Notes under the pieces: generated by a model
Databases searched by the model: none
What the model was told of the DNA's origin: nothing
What the model saw: the letters and a program-made list of their open reading frames with translations, nothing else
Position numbers and translations under genes: made by a program
Shown here: piece by piece, positions 35,879-44,106 of the stretch
Layout: each line of letters opens with the position of its first letter
How positions within the stretch are numbered: position 1 is the first letter of the stretch
NCBI GenBank assembly: GCA_900316445.1
Contig: ONCZ01000013.1
Coordinates: forward strand, 1-64,000
DNA from: an uncultured Prevotellaceae bacterium
GTDB lineage: Bacteria; Bacteroidota; Bacteroidia; Bacteroidales; Bacteroidaceae
DNA length: 64,000 nucleotides
Direction of reading: 5' to 3'

Positions 35879-36382
35879 TCAACATTCTTCTGCGGCTTTT
35901 AGATAATTCTCACCCTCTTCTTCCAGCTGGGGATAGGCGCCAGTATTCACGCGATGGTCATCAAGCCAGATCTTATTGAGGGTAAAGACCAATGATTTCA
36001 GCGTTTCCTCCCTTTTCGACGGCTTCAGTTCACACTCCCAAATAGTGATGCAATGCCATCCCATCTCTGCCAAACGCTTCTGCTCCTCGACATCTCTCTC
36101 CTGGTTCCTCCTGATCTTCGCTACCCAGAACTCCCTGTTCGTCTTCGGAATCTTGTAACACCCTTCGTGTCCGTGCCAAAAACAGCCATTCACAAAGATG
36201 CACGTCCTGTATTTCCTCAGTACCAAGTCCGGATGTCCAGGCAATTTCGGAGAGTTAAGCCTGTATCTGAATCCCCTCATCCACAGTCCACGCCTCACAA
36301 TCATCTCTGGCTTCGTGTCCTTCGAGCGGATCGCAGCCATGTTCTTATGACGTTGTTCTGCAGAGAGCTTATCCATTCTCAT
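35879..36382 (-). CDS. vsr: Very short patch repair endonuclease (Vsr)
   Basis: 167 residues (a second ATG two codons in is equally possible). Vsr hallmarks: the N-terminal M-A-A-I-R-S-K-D-T-K-P-E segment, G-H-P-D-L-V-L with the catalytic Asp (about 51), F-V-N-G-C-F-W-H-G-H with the His and Cys ligands, and I-W-E-C-E-L. Vsr nicks beside T:G mismatches left by deamination of 5-methylcytosine. It is normally next to a C5 methyltransferase; here the only one visible is about 3.4 kb away, with unrelated genes between, so the pairing is plausible but not shown. Confidence 0.92.
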   Translation of the reverse strand: MRMDKLSAEQRHKNMAAIRSKDTKPEMIVRRGLWMRGFRYRLNSPKLPGHPDLVLRKYRTCIFVNGCFWHGHEGCYKIPKTNREFWVAKIRRNQERDVEEQKRLAEMGWHCITIWECELKPSKREETLKSLVFTLNKIWLDDHRVNTGAYPQLEEEGENYLKAAEEC

Positions 36383-36415
36383 ATTCCGTTTAATGCCACG
36401 AAAGTAACAATTTTT

Positions 36416-36913
36416 TTATTTCTTATCGAATATCATGTCCCCAGAGTAGGAGATACGCTCGCGCTGACGCGCCTGTACATCTATCTGTGAACTGCCATTG
36501 TCAAACACGTCAATCGTATAAAGATATGTATCCTCGTCGTTCTTCACACTGATTTCTATGTGTCGCTGACCATTCTTCTTCTGGGACTCCTGATAACTGT
36601 CAATACGCTCCGAGAAGTTCAGGCCCTTGCCTCCACCGTATGGTATCTGATATGCCCGTCCGATATACGGAAGATAGGAAAACAGGGAGTCGTTCCGTAC
36701 CTCAACGGAATAGTCTGGCGACACACTCTTCGCACTGCCTTTCATCGGATACATGTGCTCTATACCTATTATATAATGTCTCTCCGTCAGCGCAGTCCTT
36801 ACCTTCGCAGCTCGTTCCGCTGCCCTTGCAGCCCTTTCCTCTGCCGTCGCACATCCGCTCAGTATCACCATTGCCAAGAGTGCAAACACGATTGAAACAA
36901 AATATTTTCCCAT
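36416..36913 (-). CDS. DUF4251-family lipoprotein
   Basis: 165 residues from the ATG at 36913, chosen because a signal sequence and lipobox (L-S-G-C, Cys about 21) start there and the promoter at 36935 excludes the upstream in-frame codons. An Ala-Glu-Arg-rich helix follows, then a beta-rich domain with the spacing of DUF4251 proteins (P-D-Y-S-V-E-V-R-N-D-S, L-P-Y-I-G-R-A-Y). Periplasmic or outer-membrane lipoprotein of unknown function. Confidence 0.75.
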   Translation of the reverse strand: MGKYFVSIVFALLAMVILSGCATAEERAARAAERAAKVRTALTERHYIIGIEHMYPMKGSAKSVSPDYSVEVRNDSLFSYLPYIGRAYQIPYGGGKGLNFSERIDSYQESQKKNGQRHIEISVKNDEDTYLYTIDVFDNGSSQIDVQARQRERISYSGDMIFDKK

Positions 36914-36930
36914 AATTTTAACTTTATAAT

Positions 36931-36990
36931 GCCACAAAGATAGCAATTATTTTCCAAACGGCAAGGTTTTATTGAAGAATATTGGTGGTT
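36931..36990. repeat. 60-bp promoter-carrying direct repeat, copy 1
   Basis: 57 of 60 bases match 37541-37600. On the minus strand it contains TATCTTTG (36935-36942) upstream of the DUF4251 gene and a TTTGG about 20 bp further up. A looser relative occurs at about 35161-35205 before the GH97 gene. Confidence 0.8.
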
Positions 36991-37025
36991 CGCTGAATAA
37001 ATTTGTGGTTGAAGGACAATGATTG

Positions 37026-37131
37026 TACCTTTGCACCATCAAAACGCAGTTAGTTTTTTCATCATAGATTAGGTTATTGTTAGTTAATTGGTTAGTAAGA
37101 AGTATCGGGGTCGCAGGGATGCGGCCCCGAT
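37026..37131 (+). ncRNA. Candidate small RNA with own promoter and terminator
   Basis: TACCTTTG at 37026-37033 is followed by about 70 nt without a start codon and open frame, then a strong hairpin with 11-bp arms ATCGGGGTCGC / GCGGCCCCGAT (37104-37131) and a T-rich stretch. This is a complete small transcription unit of about 90 nt between two minus-strand genes. It could also be just a terminator for the Nudix transcript read from the other side, but the promoter then has no gene. No known RNA family recognised. Confidence 0.45.
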
Positions 37132-37133
37132 GC

Positions 37134-37526
37134 TTATTCCATTTCGTTTTTAATGGTTTCAACTACGATTCTGTCAGCAGGTAGCCAGTCAACACTATCA
37201 AGCTGGTCCTTGGTAAGCCATTTTGCAGCCTCATGCTCCTTTAACTTCAAGCTCCCACTCTCAATATGGCACCAGAAGCAATGCATCGTCAGATGGAAAG
37301 CAGGATAGTCCCACTCCACAGTCTGTACTAGCCTTTCCACAAAGATCATTGTTTCCAACTCCTCCCAAATCTCACGCTTCAAGGCTTCCTCTGGTGACTC
37401 CCCAGGTTCCATTTTACCCCCAGGGAACTCCCAGCCGTCCTTCATCTCCCCATATCCTCTTTGTGTGGCGAAGATACGACCCTCGTCATCATGTATGATT
37501 GCTGCAACGACCTCGATTTGTTTCAC
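37134..37526 (-). CDS. Nudix hydrolase (MutT-like)
   Basis: About 130 residues from the GTG at 37526, preceded by AAAGGA; the open frame goes on to 37556, but the -7 element TACTTTTG lies inside that stretch, so the upstream codons are not transcribed. Nudix box G-G-K-M-E-P-G-E ... R-E-I-W-E-E-L (about 36-58). Likely an (8-oxo-)dGTP diphosphatase or similar nucleotide-cleaning enzyme; the position of W-E-F-P-G-G fits MutT. Stands alone between the two copies of the 60-bp repeat. Confidence 0.9.
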   Translation of the reverse strand: MKQIEVVAAIIHDDEGRIFATQRGYGEMKDGWEFPGGKMEPGESPEEALKREIWEELETMIFVERLVQTVEWDYPAFHLTMHCFWCHIESGSLKLKEHEAAKWLTKDQLDSVDWLPADRIVVETIKNEME

Positions 37527-37540
37527 TTCCTTTATTATTT

Positions 37541-37600
37541 GCCACAAAAGTAACAATTATTTTCCAAACGGCAAGGTTTTATTGAAGAATATTGGTGGTT
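37541..37600. repeat. 60-bp promoter-carrying direct repeat, copy 2
   Basis: Partner of 36931-36990. Here the minus-strand -7 reads TACTTTTG and serves the Nudix gene. The near-identity extends beyond the promoter boxes, so a recent duplication of about 610 bp spacing, or a mobile promoter cassette, is likely. Confidence 0.8.
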
Positions 37601-37666
37601 TTCGGAATATATCATCAAACTCACAAACTTTTTGCGGAATTATTTGGTTGTATGGAAATAATTCCT

Positions 37667-37674
37667 TACTTTTG
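37667..37674 (+). promoter_or_regulatory. -7 element of the RhuM-like gene
   Basis: TACTTTTG, 20 bp before the ATG at 37695. Confidence 0.55.
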
Positions 37675-37694
37675 CAGCACCAAAGTTAAACTTA

Positions 37695-38591
37695 ATGCAC
37701 AATAGTATGAGCAACATGGAATCAAACAAAGGCGAAATCGTCATGTATCAGCCCGATGAAACCATTCGGTTGGAGGTCAGAATGGAAGGTGAAACTGTTT
37801 GGCTCAACCAAGCACAAATGGCAGAGTTGTTTGGAACAGGTCGCCAAGCAATCACCAAACATCTTCAGAACATTTATGAATGTGAGGAATTAGAGAAGAA
37901 AGCAACAAGTTCCATTTTGGAACTAGTTCGGAAGGAGGGTAAAAGGAATGTAAAGCGCAAAATTGAGTTTTACAATCTCGATGCTATCATCTCTGTTGGA
38001 TTTAGGGTAAATACAAAAAGAGGTATTGAATTCCGCCAGTGGGCCAACAAAGTCTTGAAGGAATACTTGTTACGTGGCTATGTGGTCAATACGCGCATCG
38101 CTGTTTTGGAACAGCATGCGATTCAACAAGACATAGAGATAAAGGAACTAAAAAACAAAATTGAATTCTTTGTCCGTTCGTCATTACCCCCAATAGAGGG
38201 AGTTTTCTACGACGGGCAGATCTTCGATGCCTACGTGCATATCGTCAGTCTCATCAAACAGGCAAAACAATCCATCGTGCTGGTAGACAACTACATCGAC
38301 GAGACTACGCTGACCATGCTTAGCAAACGATCATCCAATGTCACTGCCACCATCTACACCTGTCAGCAGTCGCAAAATTTGCGACAACTGCAACTTGACA
38401 TCCAACGTCATAACCAGCAATATCCCCCTATCGCTGTCAATTACTGCCGGCGAAATCACGACCGCTTTCTCATTATCGATGATGTGGTCTACGTCTTCGG
38501 AGCCAGCCTGAAGGATGCTGGCAAGAAACTCTTCGCCTACATCCGTATGCAAGAGACCTCAGCCACGGATTTGCTCAGCAATATCAGATGA
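37695..38591 (+). CDS. RhuM/ORF6N-type DNA-binding protein with PLD-like C-terminus
   Basis: 298 residues. N-terminal RhuM region: V-W-L-N-Q-A-Q-M-A-E-L-F-G-T (about 36-49, a helix-turn-helix), N-T-K-R-G-I-E-F-R-Q-W-A. A short coiled coil (about 138-155) leads to a C-terminal phospholipase-D-like fold with N-H-D-R-F-L-I-I-D, where the usual Lys of the HxK motif is Arg. This two-part family is frequent in Bacteroidales, next to restriction-modification and other mobile genes. The N-terminus should bind DNA; whether the C-terminus has nuclease activity is open, given the altered motif. Confidence 0.8.
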   Translation: MHNSMSNMESNKGEIVMYQPDETIRLEVRMEGETVWLNQAQMAELFGTGRQAITKHLQNIYECEELEKKATSSILELVRKEGKRNVKRKIEFYNLDAIISVGFRVNTKRGIEFRQWANKVLKEYLLRGYVVNTRIAVLEQHAIQQDIEIKELKNKIEFFVRSSLPPIEGVFYDGQIFDAYVHIVSLIKQAKQSIVLVDNYIDETTLTMLSKRSSNVTATIYTCQQSQNLRQLQLDIQRHNQQYPPIAVNYCRRNHDRFLIIDDVVYVFGASLKDAGKKLFAYIRMQETSATDLLSNIR

Positions 38592-38779
38592 CACTCTGTT
38601 CTTCGTCGTGAGACGACTGTTTTCCATAATATTAGATTTAAGGTTATAAAGTTTCAGGGTCACGGCGGTGGCCCTTTTTCTTTTGAAAAGCTCACAACAT
38701 GGACGGTCCCTAATGTGTGCTAATACACAAATGAAAAGATGGCTTAATGATGCAACTAGCGTATTTTGTGCCAAAGTTT

Positions 38780-39781
38780 TTATCCCTTGAATACTGTGTT
38801 TCGATGATACTCAAGATATTTTGCCCGAGAGTCATTCATTGGAAGGAATTGGAAGAGTTGGTTTTCTTTGATGCCGATGCGGTCTTTGACTTGACGAGAA
38901 AGCCAATTGGAGATGCTGACATGTTTGTCATCAGTAAAAGTAATGTAGCCACGATCAAACAACTTATCATAAAGCGGAGAGAGAATGAAACCGTTGTTAG
39001 GATCGATACGTTCTTTAGAATCCGAAACTGCCCAAGGCTTGATGTGGCTGGCTATCAAAAGAGATTCTTCGTTTATCATCGTGATGGGACAAAACGGACA
39101 TTCCTCTAATAGTTTGCGACGATATTCGTCCTGCCCTTCACGCCCATAACGAACGGTAGGTGTTTTCGTTATGACCTCATCTTCACGTACACCAAAGAAT
39201 GCTTCTTCTTCAGTCTGCCGTATAGCAGCACCATAGTTTTCAATAAATGCTTTGCGCTTCTCAATTTCCTCGAAATCGGCAAAGAGTTTGAGATAGAACA
39301 TCGGGTGGCCATTGTACTCGAGACGCATAGCAGAAATATAGGTGACAAGTGGCAAGGATATTTCTCTTATTAGCTTATAGACCTTGTCCGACGAATTTAC
39401 ATAGCCACGAGTACCTGCAATTTGAGATTGCTCGCGGATGGTAAAGTCAACGATACCTTTTGGCAGTTCATTAATTTTCCCCATTCGTTCTGACCACAAC
39501 AAATGCATTTCGTCTTTGCCTCTGTATTCTTGTGATGGTGTGAAGTATTCGGCTTTAATTGCATTCATATAAGCTTGCAAATCCTGTCGAAGTACAAAAC
39601 AAGTAGCTGTGAATCCGATTTCGCCGAAAAACTGTTCCATCTTATCACGTGAGCCGAAATAAAGCTTTGCCTCTCCATTACCATCACCTAATTTATTCTT
39701 AGGCATTACCCAACTGTCTGCCACAGTAATGGGTGTTTCGAATGTGTCTACAAATGTGAAATTCTCGCCTTCAATTGTCAT
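38780..39781 (-). CDS. HNH restriction endonuclease of the R-M pair
   Basis: 333 residues. The C-terminal HNH_2-type domain has C-P-F-C (about 224-227), L-I-A-S-H-I-K-P-W (about 241-249) and N-G-F-I-L-S-P-L-Y-D-K-L-F-D, the motif order of HNH restriction enzymes. The N-terminal 200 residues would hold the target recognition part. Its ATG overlaps the methyltransferase stop (39778-39781), the usual layout of a type II methyltransferase-nuclease operon. The recognition sequence cannot be told from the protein. Confidence 0.88.
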   Translation of the reverse strand: MTIEGENFTFVDTFETPITVADSWVMPKNKLGDGNGEAKLYFGSRDKMEQFFGEIGFTATCFVLRQDLQAYMNAIKAEYFTPSQEYRGKDEMHLLWSERMGKINELPKGIVDFTIREQSQIAGTRGYVNSSDKVYKLIREISLPLVTYISAMRLEYNGHPMFYLKLFADFEEIEKRKAFIENYGAAIRQTEEEAFFGVREDEVITKTPTVRYGREGQDEYRRKLLEECPFCPITMINEESLLIASHIKPWAVSDSKERIDPNNGFILSPLYDKLFDRGYITFTDDKHVSISNWLSRQVKDRIGIKENQLFQFLPMNDSRAKYLEYHRNTVFKG

Positions 39782-41085
39782 TGTTTTACTCCATATTTCG
39801 TGATGTCCACCTGTTTTAAAAGAGCTATCAGCACATCAACAACGATACTGTTGCCGGCTTGTTGATACATAGAGGTGTCAGAAACGACGATCTTGAACGT
39901 ATCCTTAAATCCCATCAGTCGCAAACATTCTCGTGGTGTAAGTTTGCGTATGCGTCCTTTATGCGTTACATAGTTGTCTACTCCTGCACGATGCATTTTG
40001 TGCATCGATTGGAGTAGTGGGCGTGCTACATCTAAATCTGTTTGTGTTGAGGTCTTGAAATTCTTTGTGCCGCCAGCCAGTACATATTTAGCTACTTTGT
40101 CAGAAAGATAGTACTTTTCTTCCACATCTCGCACGTCGAATATGAACTCATCGAATGCTTCATCTGTTGGAGTCAATTCCGAATCAGGATGGTAAACGAA
40201 ATCTCCATGCCAATTAAACTGCTGGTTGCGTTTTTGACATAATTGAATATCACCATTTATCTGGGTATAGAATTTGTCATGATTCTTACTACTGGTTACG
40301 AACTTGATCCCCTTTTCCTTCAGGAAATATTTCGTGTCTATATAATCTTCCAAGAAGTCATACATCTTGTATTCCAGTTCAATTGGTTTGGGAAATTCAA
40401 ACTTCGTCTTCTTCTTGAAGCCGAAACAATAGACACGTTCTCGATGCTGTGGGATTCCATAGTCACAGCTATTCAATACACGAAATTTTACGTCATAGCC
40501 CAATTCTTCAAAGATGTCATGCATTACATGCCATGTCCTTCCCTTATCATGATTCAGCAGACCTCGGACGTTTTCAAACAAAAAGAGCTTCGGTTCTGTC
40601 TCTTTCACCACTCTAGCAAACTCATAGAACAATGTACCACGTGCATCTTCAAAGCCAAGTCGATGGCCGACCATCGAGAATGCCTGACAAGGTGCACCTC
40701 CGATGACAAAATCCACTTTGCCTTTATAGCGTCTTGCATCAAAGTCTCGGATATCTGTGAACCAATCTTCCTCCCGTATATTGTAGTTAGCAAAGTAACT
40801 TTCTTTGCATTTTGGTTCGATATCGCCTGCGAACATAATATGGTGCTTTAGGTTTAGACGCTGAAATGCATGTTCTATGGCGCCAATGCCACTAAAAACA
40901 GTCCCAATCCTGACCGTATTTTCTGGGTGTGAGAACTCCAGTTCCTTCCACGATGCTCCTTCTGTGAGTGGTGTTTGTGGAATTTGCTTCTTGTATTCCA
41001 GAGCCAATGCACGTTCATGTACGATGCGTTTTACCTCATCTATCTTTTCTGAACTCTCGTTAATGTCTTTATCAACGGTTGCCAT
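39778..41085 (-). CDS. DNA (cytosine-5-) methyltransferase
   Basis: 435 residues from the ATG at 41085; codons further upstream in frame run into the terminator hairpin at 41105-41138 and are not likely translated. C5 motifs: I F-S-G-I-G-A-I-E, IV G-A-P-C-Q-A-F-S with the catalytic Cys (about 128), VI E-N-V-R-G, VIII P-Q-H-R-E-R-V, X Q-A-G-N-S-I-V. A short target-recognition region lies between VIII and IX. It methylates cytosine within the site cut by the HNH partner. A 600-bp leader with a terminator precedes it. The vsr-like gene 3.4 kb away may repair its deamination products. Confidence 0.95.
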   Translation of the reverse strand: MATVDKDINESSEKIDEVKRIVHERALALEYKKQIPQTPLTEGASWKELEFSHPENTVRIGTVFSGIGAIEHAFQRLNLKHHIMFAGDIEPKCKESYFANYNIREEDWFTDIRDFDARRYKGKVDFVIGGAPCQAFSMVGHRLGFEDARGTLFYEFARVVKETEPKLFLFENVRGLLNHDKGRTWHVMHDIFEELGYDVKFRVLNSCDYGIPQHRERVYCFGFKKKTKFEFPKPIELEYKMYDFLEDYIDTKYFLKEKGIKFVTSSKNHDKFYTQINGDIQLCQKRNQQFNWHGDFVYHPDSELTPTDEAFDEFIFDVRDVEEKYYLSDKVAKYVLAGGTKNFKTSTQTDLDVARPLLQSMHKMHRAGVDNYVTHKGRIRKLTPRECLRLMGFKDTFKIVVSDTSMYQQAGNSIVVDVLIALLKQVDITKYGVKQ

Positions 41086-41104
41086 ATGTTCACTTCTTTG
41101 GCAC

Positions 41105-41138
41105 AAAAAGCCCCTGTGTTTTCGAAGAAACGCAGGGG
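41105..41138 (-). terminator. Intrinsic terminator just upstream of the methyltransferase
   Basis: On the minus strand, arms CCCCTGCGTTTC / GAAAACACAGGGG with a TTCG tetraloop at the tip, followed by CTTTTTG, 19 bp before the methyltransferase ATG. Either it ends an upstream RNA or it works as an attenuator of the R-M operon. Confidence 0.7.
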
Positions 41139-41713
41139 TGTCATGCTTGTGACATAAGCGACTGGAAACGCTGCAGAAAAAGCATAACGAATCCCCCACG
41201 CTGTTCGTGCGAGGTCATTGTCGTTTCTGCTTCTGCGTCTTTATTTTTCCAGTTTATGTCACCAGAAGTGAAATGAATCTCGTATTAAAAGTTGTCAGTT
41301 ACTCTTTATTGCCTTGTCTTTATTCTTTATGTTCTGACAAGCACCTAAAGTCAGATTGTTTATTACTCCATAAACTACTACATACAAAAAACGTGGTGCT
41401 TAACATCTGCCTGTTCGTCTTCGAGGCCTTCCACAGCCATGCTGAAAAACAGACAGAGTAAACACCAACGCTGGAGTATATAGTACACCGTAAAGTGTGC
41501 ATTGAGGACACACGATCCTCGCAGCACACTACGGAGCCTGATATACACACCCCGTGGCAGTCACCCTGCATTTGTTTTTGTTCAGCATTCGATAGTGGAA
41601 GTTTCGAAGACCAAAAACAAAGCGTCAGTAACGCCTTTCAATATGTAGTGCCCTGCCCAGCGGCTCATCCCTACGATTAGGGCCTCAAAACCATAATGGG
41701 CTGATAGCATTTG
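41139..41713 (-). ncRNA. Candidate long structured leader or non-coding RNA before the R-M operon
   Basis: A minus-strand -7 element TACTTTTG (41714-41721) has no gene for about 620 bp; the transcript would end at the hairpin at 41105-41138. It contains several short stems, e.g. CCCTA-ATCG-TAGGG (about 41670-41684) and AAAGGCGT/ACGCTTT. Frames in it are short and unlike protein. It lacks the marks of tmRNA or RNase P RNA that I know. It may regulate the R-M operon. Confidence 0.4.
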
Positions 41714-41938
41714 CAAAAGTACGAAATATTTTGGAAACAAAGGAAGTTTTTGGAGAAAAAGATTAAATAAATCGATTTTGATGGTCTTTTAGTGGTATTG
41801 TGGTGTGTTGTAGTTGATGTGTATTCATACGAAAAGTAAATCCATTAGTATGAAAAACTTAAATCTTAATGACATTCGACATAAGTATTCAGTTAAGCGG
41901 CTATAAACCAATAAGATACATGTTTTTAAAAATGTGGC

Positions 41939-42294
41939 TTAATGACATAGAAACGACATACTAATGACATGATAACGACATACTTCTTTCTTGCACTTTG
42001 GACAGTCTAAACCCATCCGTGCCTTAGGCCTTTCTTGTAGTAACCTGGCACCTTTCTCTTAAATTCTCTAGAGAATTTGAGACTTTAGTGCCTTTAAACT
42101 CGGACTTTACCCAGTCTAAACTTCTGAATTCTCTCGAGAATTTAAAACGATCCATTGTCCTTCCTTTTCCTTTATCGCCTTCGATCATCTACTTTAGTGC
42201 CTTCAAACTCCATCGCACATGCCGCCTTTATGTTTCAGTTGTGCCCCAAATATGTCGTTTTTATGTCATTAGTATGTCGTTTCTATGTCATTAA
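41939..42294. repeat. Element with 44-bp terminal inverted repeats made of AAYGACAT iterons
   Basis: Left arm 41939-41982 and right arm 42251-42294 are reverse complements at 42 of 44 positions. Each arm consists of alternating AATGACAT and AACGACAT units about 11 bp apart; one more such unit precedes the left arm (about 41870). The 268-bp centre has two palindromes (AAATTCTCTAGAGAATTT and a GAATTCTCTCGAGAATT type) and repeated TAGTGCCTTTAAACTC and CAGTCTAAAC words. No gene is seen. It looks like a palindromic mobile element or a multi-site binding region. It fills most of the gap before the flippase gene; 41722-41938 holds nothing else recognisable. Confidence 0.75.
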
Positions 42295-42465
42295 TGTCAA
42301 TCTTTGAAGAAATGTTATCTCCTTATATACAATCATTTATGGCTCTAACTATGTCAAATGTCATTAAATATGGATTTTGCCGTATCAAAGTTAAGTTGGA
42401 TAAATTTCTCATGCTTGAGAAAGCAAATAAATTAGCTTTCTCTTCGCTAACTCAAAATTTTGCAC

Positions 42466-42473
42466 TAACTTTG
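42466..42473 (+). promoter_or_regulatory. -7 element just before the flippase gene
   Basis: TAACTTTG ends 10 bp before the ATG at 42484; the mRNA leader would be only a few bases. Confidence 0.55.
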
Positions 42474-42483
42474 CAGCGAGAAC

Positions 42484-44106
42484 ATGGAATCACTAAAGGA
42501 GAAAACGGCGAAAGGGCTCTTCTGGGGCGGGATGAACAATGGCGTGCAGCAGTTGTTGGGACTGGCCTTTGGCATCATCTTGGGACGATTGCTGGATCCG
42601 TCGGACTATGGTATGACGGCGATGCTGGCGGTGTTCTCTGTGATTGCCAACGAGCTGCAGTCGAGTGGTTTCAAGACGGGCCTCATCAATCTGCGGGAAC
42701 CGAAGCACGAGGATTATAATGCCGTGTTCTGGTTTAACATCGTGGCTGGCGTAGTGCTCTATGTGGCGCTGTGGTTCGCAGCCCCGTTGATAGCGGACTA
42801 TTATCACGAGCAGAAACTGATTCCGCTGAGCCGTTATGTGTTCCTGGGGTTTGTGTTCTCCAGCTTCGGCATGGCGCAGTCGGCGTATCTCACGAAGCAG
42901 ATGCAGATCAAGCAGATTGCGAAGTGCGGAATGACGGCGACGCTCTCGTCGAGCCTCGTGAGTGTGGCGATGGCGGCGATGGGATTTGGCTACTGGGCGC
43001 TGGCGACGCAGTATCTGATGTATATCGCGGTGAATACGGTGTTGCTGTGGTATTTCAGCCCGTGGAGGCCGAGTCTTTCGAGGAACGAGGAAGGAGGAAC
43101 GAGGAAGGAGAATTGTTCTGAGGCGGATCAGACCACCCCTAACAGAAGATTGCTCCATGAAGACGCAATCGCCTACTCAGGAGGGGAAAACACCCTCCAA
43201 GGTAATCTCCTTCCTCCTTCCTCCTTCCTCCTTCCTCGAATATTTTCCCCTCTTAAGAAAATCTTCTCATTCAGTTTCAGGATCATGCTGTCGGCGATAT
43301 TCACGCAGCTGAATAATAATGTGATGAACCTGCTGCTGGGACACTATTACGGCAAGACGAACACGGGCCACTATAATCAGGGCTACCAGTGGAGTTCGAA
43401 GTGTTTCCTGCTCGTGGGGAATATGCTGCGGCAGGTGGACCAGACGGTGCTTGTAGGACTGCGTGACGAACGTGAACGGCAGTTGGCGGTGCTGCGGAAG
43501 ATGATGCGGTTTACGGCCTTTATTTCGTTCCCGATGCTGTTCTGTCTGGCGATGGTGTCGCACGAGTTCATTGTGCTGGCGATAGGCGAGAAGTGGGCGT
43601 TTGCAGCGTCGCTGTTGCCGTTGCTGTGCCTGAGTGGGGCGTTTATGCCGTTGTCCACGTTGCTGACGGACTCGGTAATTAGTCAGCATCGCAGCGACAT
43701 CTACCTGTGGAGTACGGTGGCGCTGGGTGTGCTGCAGATTGCGATGATGGTCGGCCTCTGGCATCAGGGTATTGTCGTGATGGTATGGGCCTACACCTTA
43801 TTAAATATAATATGGGTGTTTGTGTGGCATTTCTTCGTCAGGAGGCTGATGGGGTATGGGCTGCTGTCGTTCCTGAAGGATATCGTGCCTTTCGCCTTGG
43901 CTGCAGCAGGCGTGATGCTTGTCGCTTGGTGGATGGGTGAGTTTATAGTTTATAGTTTATGGTTTATAGATGATTACCTTAAGCTCTGGATATTGCTCTT
44001 CAGTAGGTTTGTGATCGCGATGTTATTGTATTATGGCATTATGCGCATAGCAGGGGCCGTCATTCTAAAGGAATGTCTGAAGTTCTTTAGAAGTAATCAT
44101 CTATAA
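42484..44106 (+). CDS. Wzx-like polysaccharide flippase (MOP/PST superfamily)
   Basis: 540 residues, about 12-14 membrane segments. Starts like PST-type transporters (G-L-F-W-G-G-M-N-N-G-V-Q-Q, G-I-I-L-G-R-L-L-D-P-S-D-Y-G) and would flip lipid-linked glycan repeats across the inner membrane. Residues about 200-252, normally a short loop, are a hydrophilic Ser/Asn/Pro-rich stretch encoded by a palindromic element (43079-43238). The end of the gene is also flanked by a 36-bp inverted repeat. The frame is intact through both, so the protein may still work. It heads the surface-glycan cluster. Confidence 0.88.
   Translation: MESLKEKTAKGLFWGGMNNGVQQLLGLAFGIILGRLLDPSDYGMTAMLAVFSVIANELQSSGFKTGLINLREPKHEDYNAVFWFNIVAGVVLYVALWFAAPLIADYYHEQKLIPLSRYVFLGFVFSSFGMAQSAYLTKQMQIKQIAKCGMTATLSSSLVSVAMAAMGFGYWALATQYLMYIAVNTVLLWYFSPWRPSLSRNEEGGTRKENCSEADQTTPNRRLLHEDAIAYSGGENTLQGNLLPPSSFLLPRIFSPLKKIFSFSFRIMLSAIFTQLNNNVMNLLLGHYYGKTNTGHYNQGYQWSSKCFLLVGNMLRQVDQTVLVGLRDERERQLAVLRKMMRFTAFISFPMLFCLAMVSHEFIVLAIGEKWAFAASLLPLLCLSGAFMPLSTLLTDSVISQHRSDIYLWSTVALGVLQIAMMVGLWHQGIVVMVWAYTLLNIIWVFVWHFFVRRLMGYGLLSFLKDIVPFALAAAGVMLVAWWMGEFIVYSLWFIDDYLKLWILLFSRFVIAMLLYYGIMRIAGAVILKECLKFFRSNHL
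43079..43238. repeat. Palindromic element translated within the flippase gene
   Basis: Purine-rich arms 43079-43110 and 43207-43238 (rc) match at 30 of 32. Nested inside are CAGACCACCCCT (43129-43140) and ACTCAGGAGGGGAAAA (43175-43190); both words recur, in the same order on the other strand, in the leader of the HU gene (about 58250-58288). Confidence 0.75.

Noticed and set aside
36947-37162. A short minus-strand frame between the DUF4251 and Nudix genes
   Set aside because: It runs through the terminator hairpin and the 60-bp repeat and has no protein-like features.
41320-41571. An 83-codon Cys-rich frame before the methyltransferase
   Set aside because: Composition is unlike protein, there is no ribosome site, and it lies in a region of repeats and short stems that looks non-coding.
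41139-41713. tmRNA or RNase P RNA
   Set aside because: I see no tRNA-like ends, no tag reading frame with the usual ending and no recognised RNase P core.
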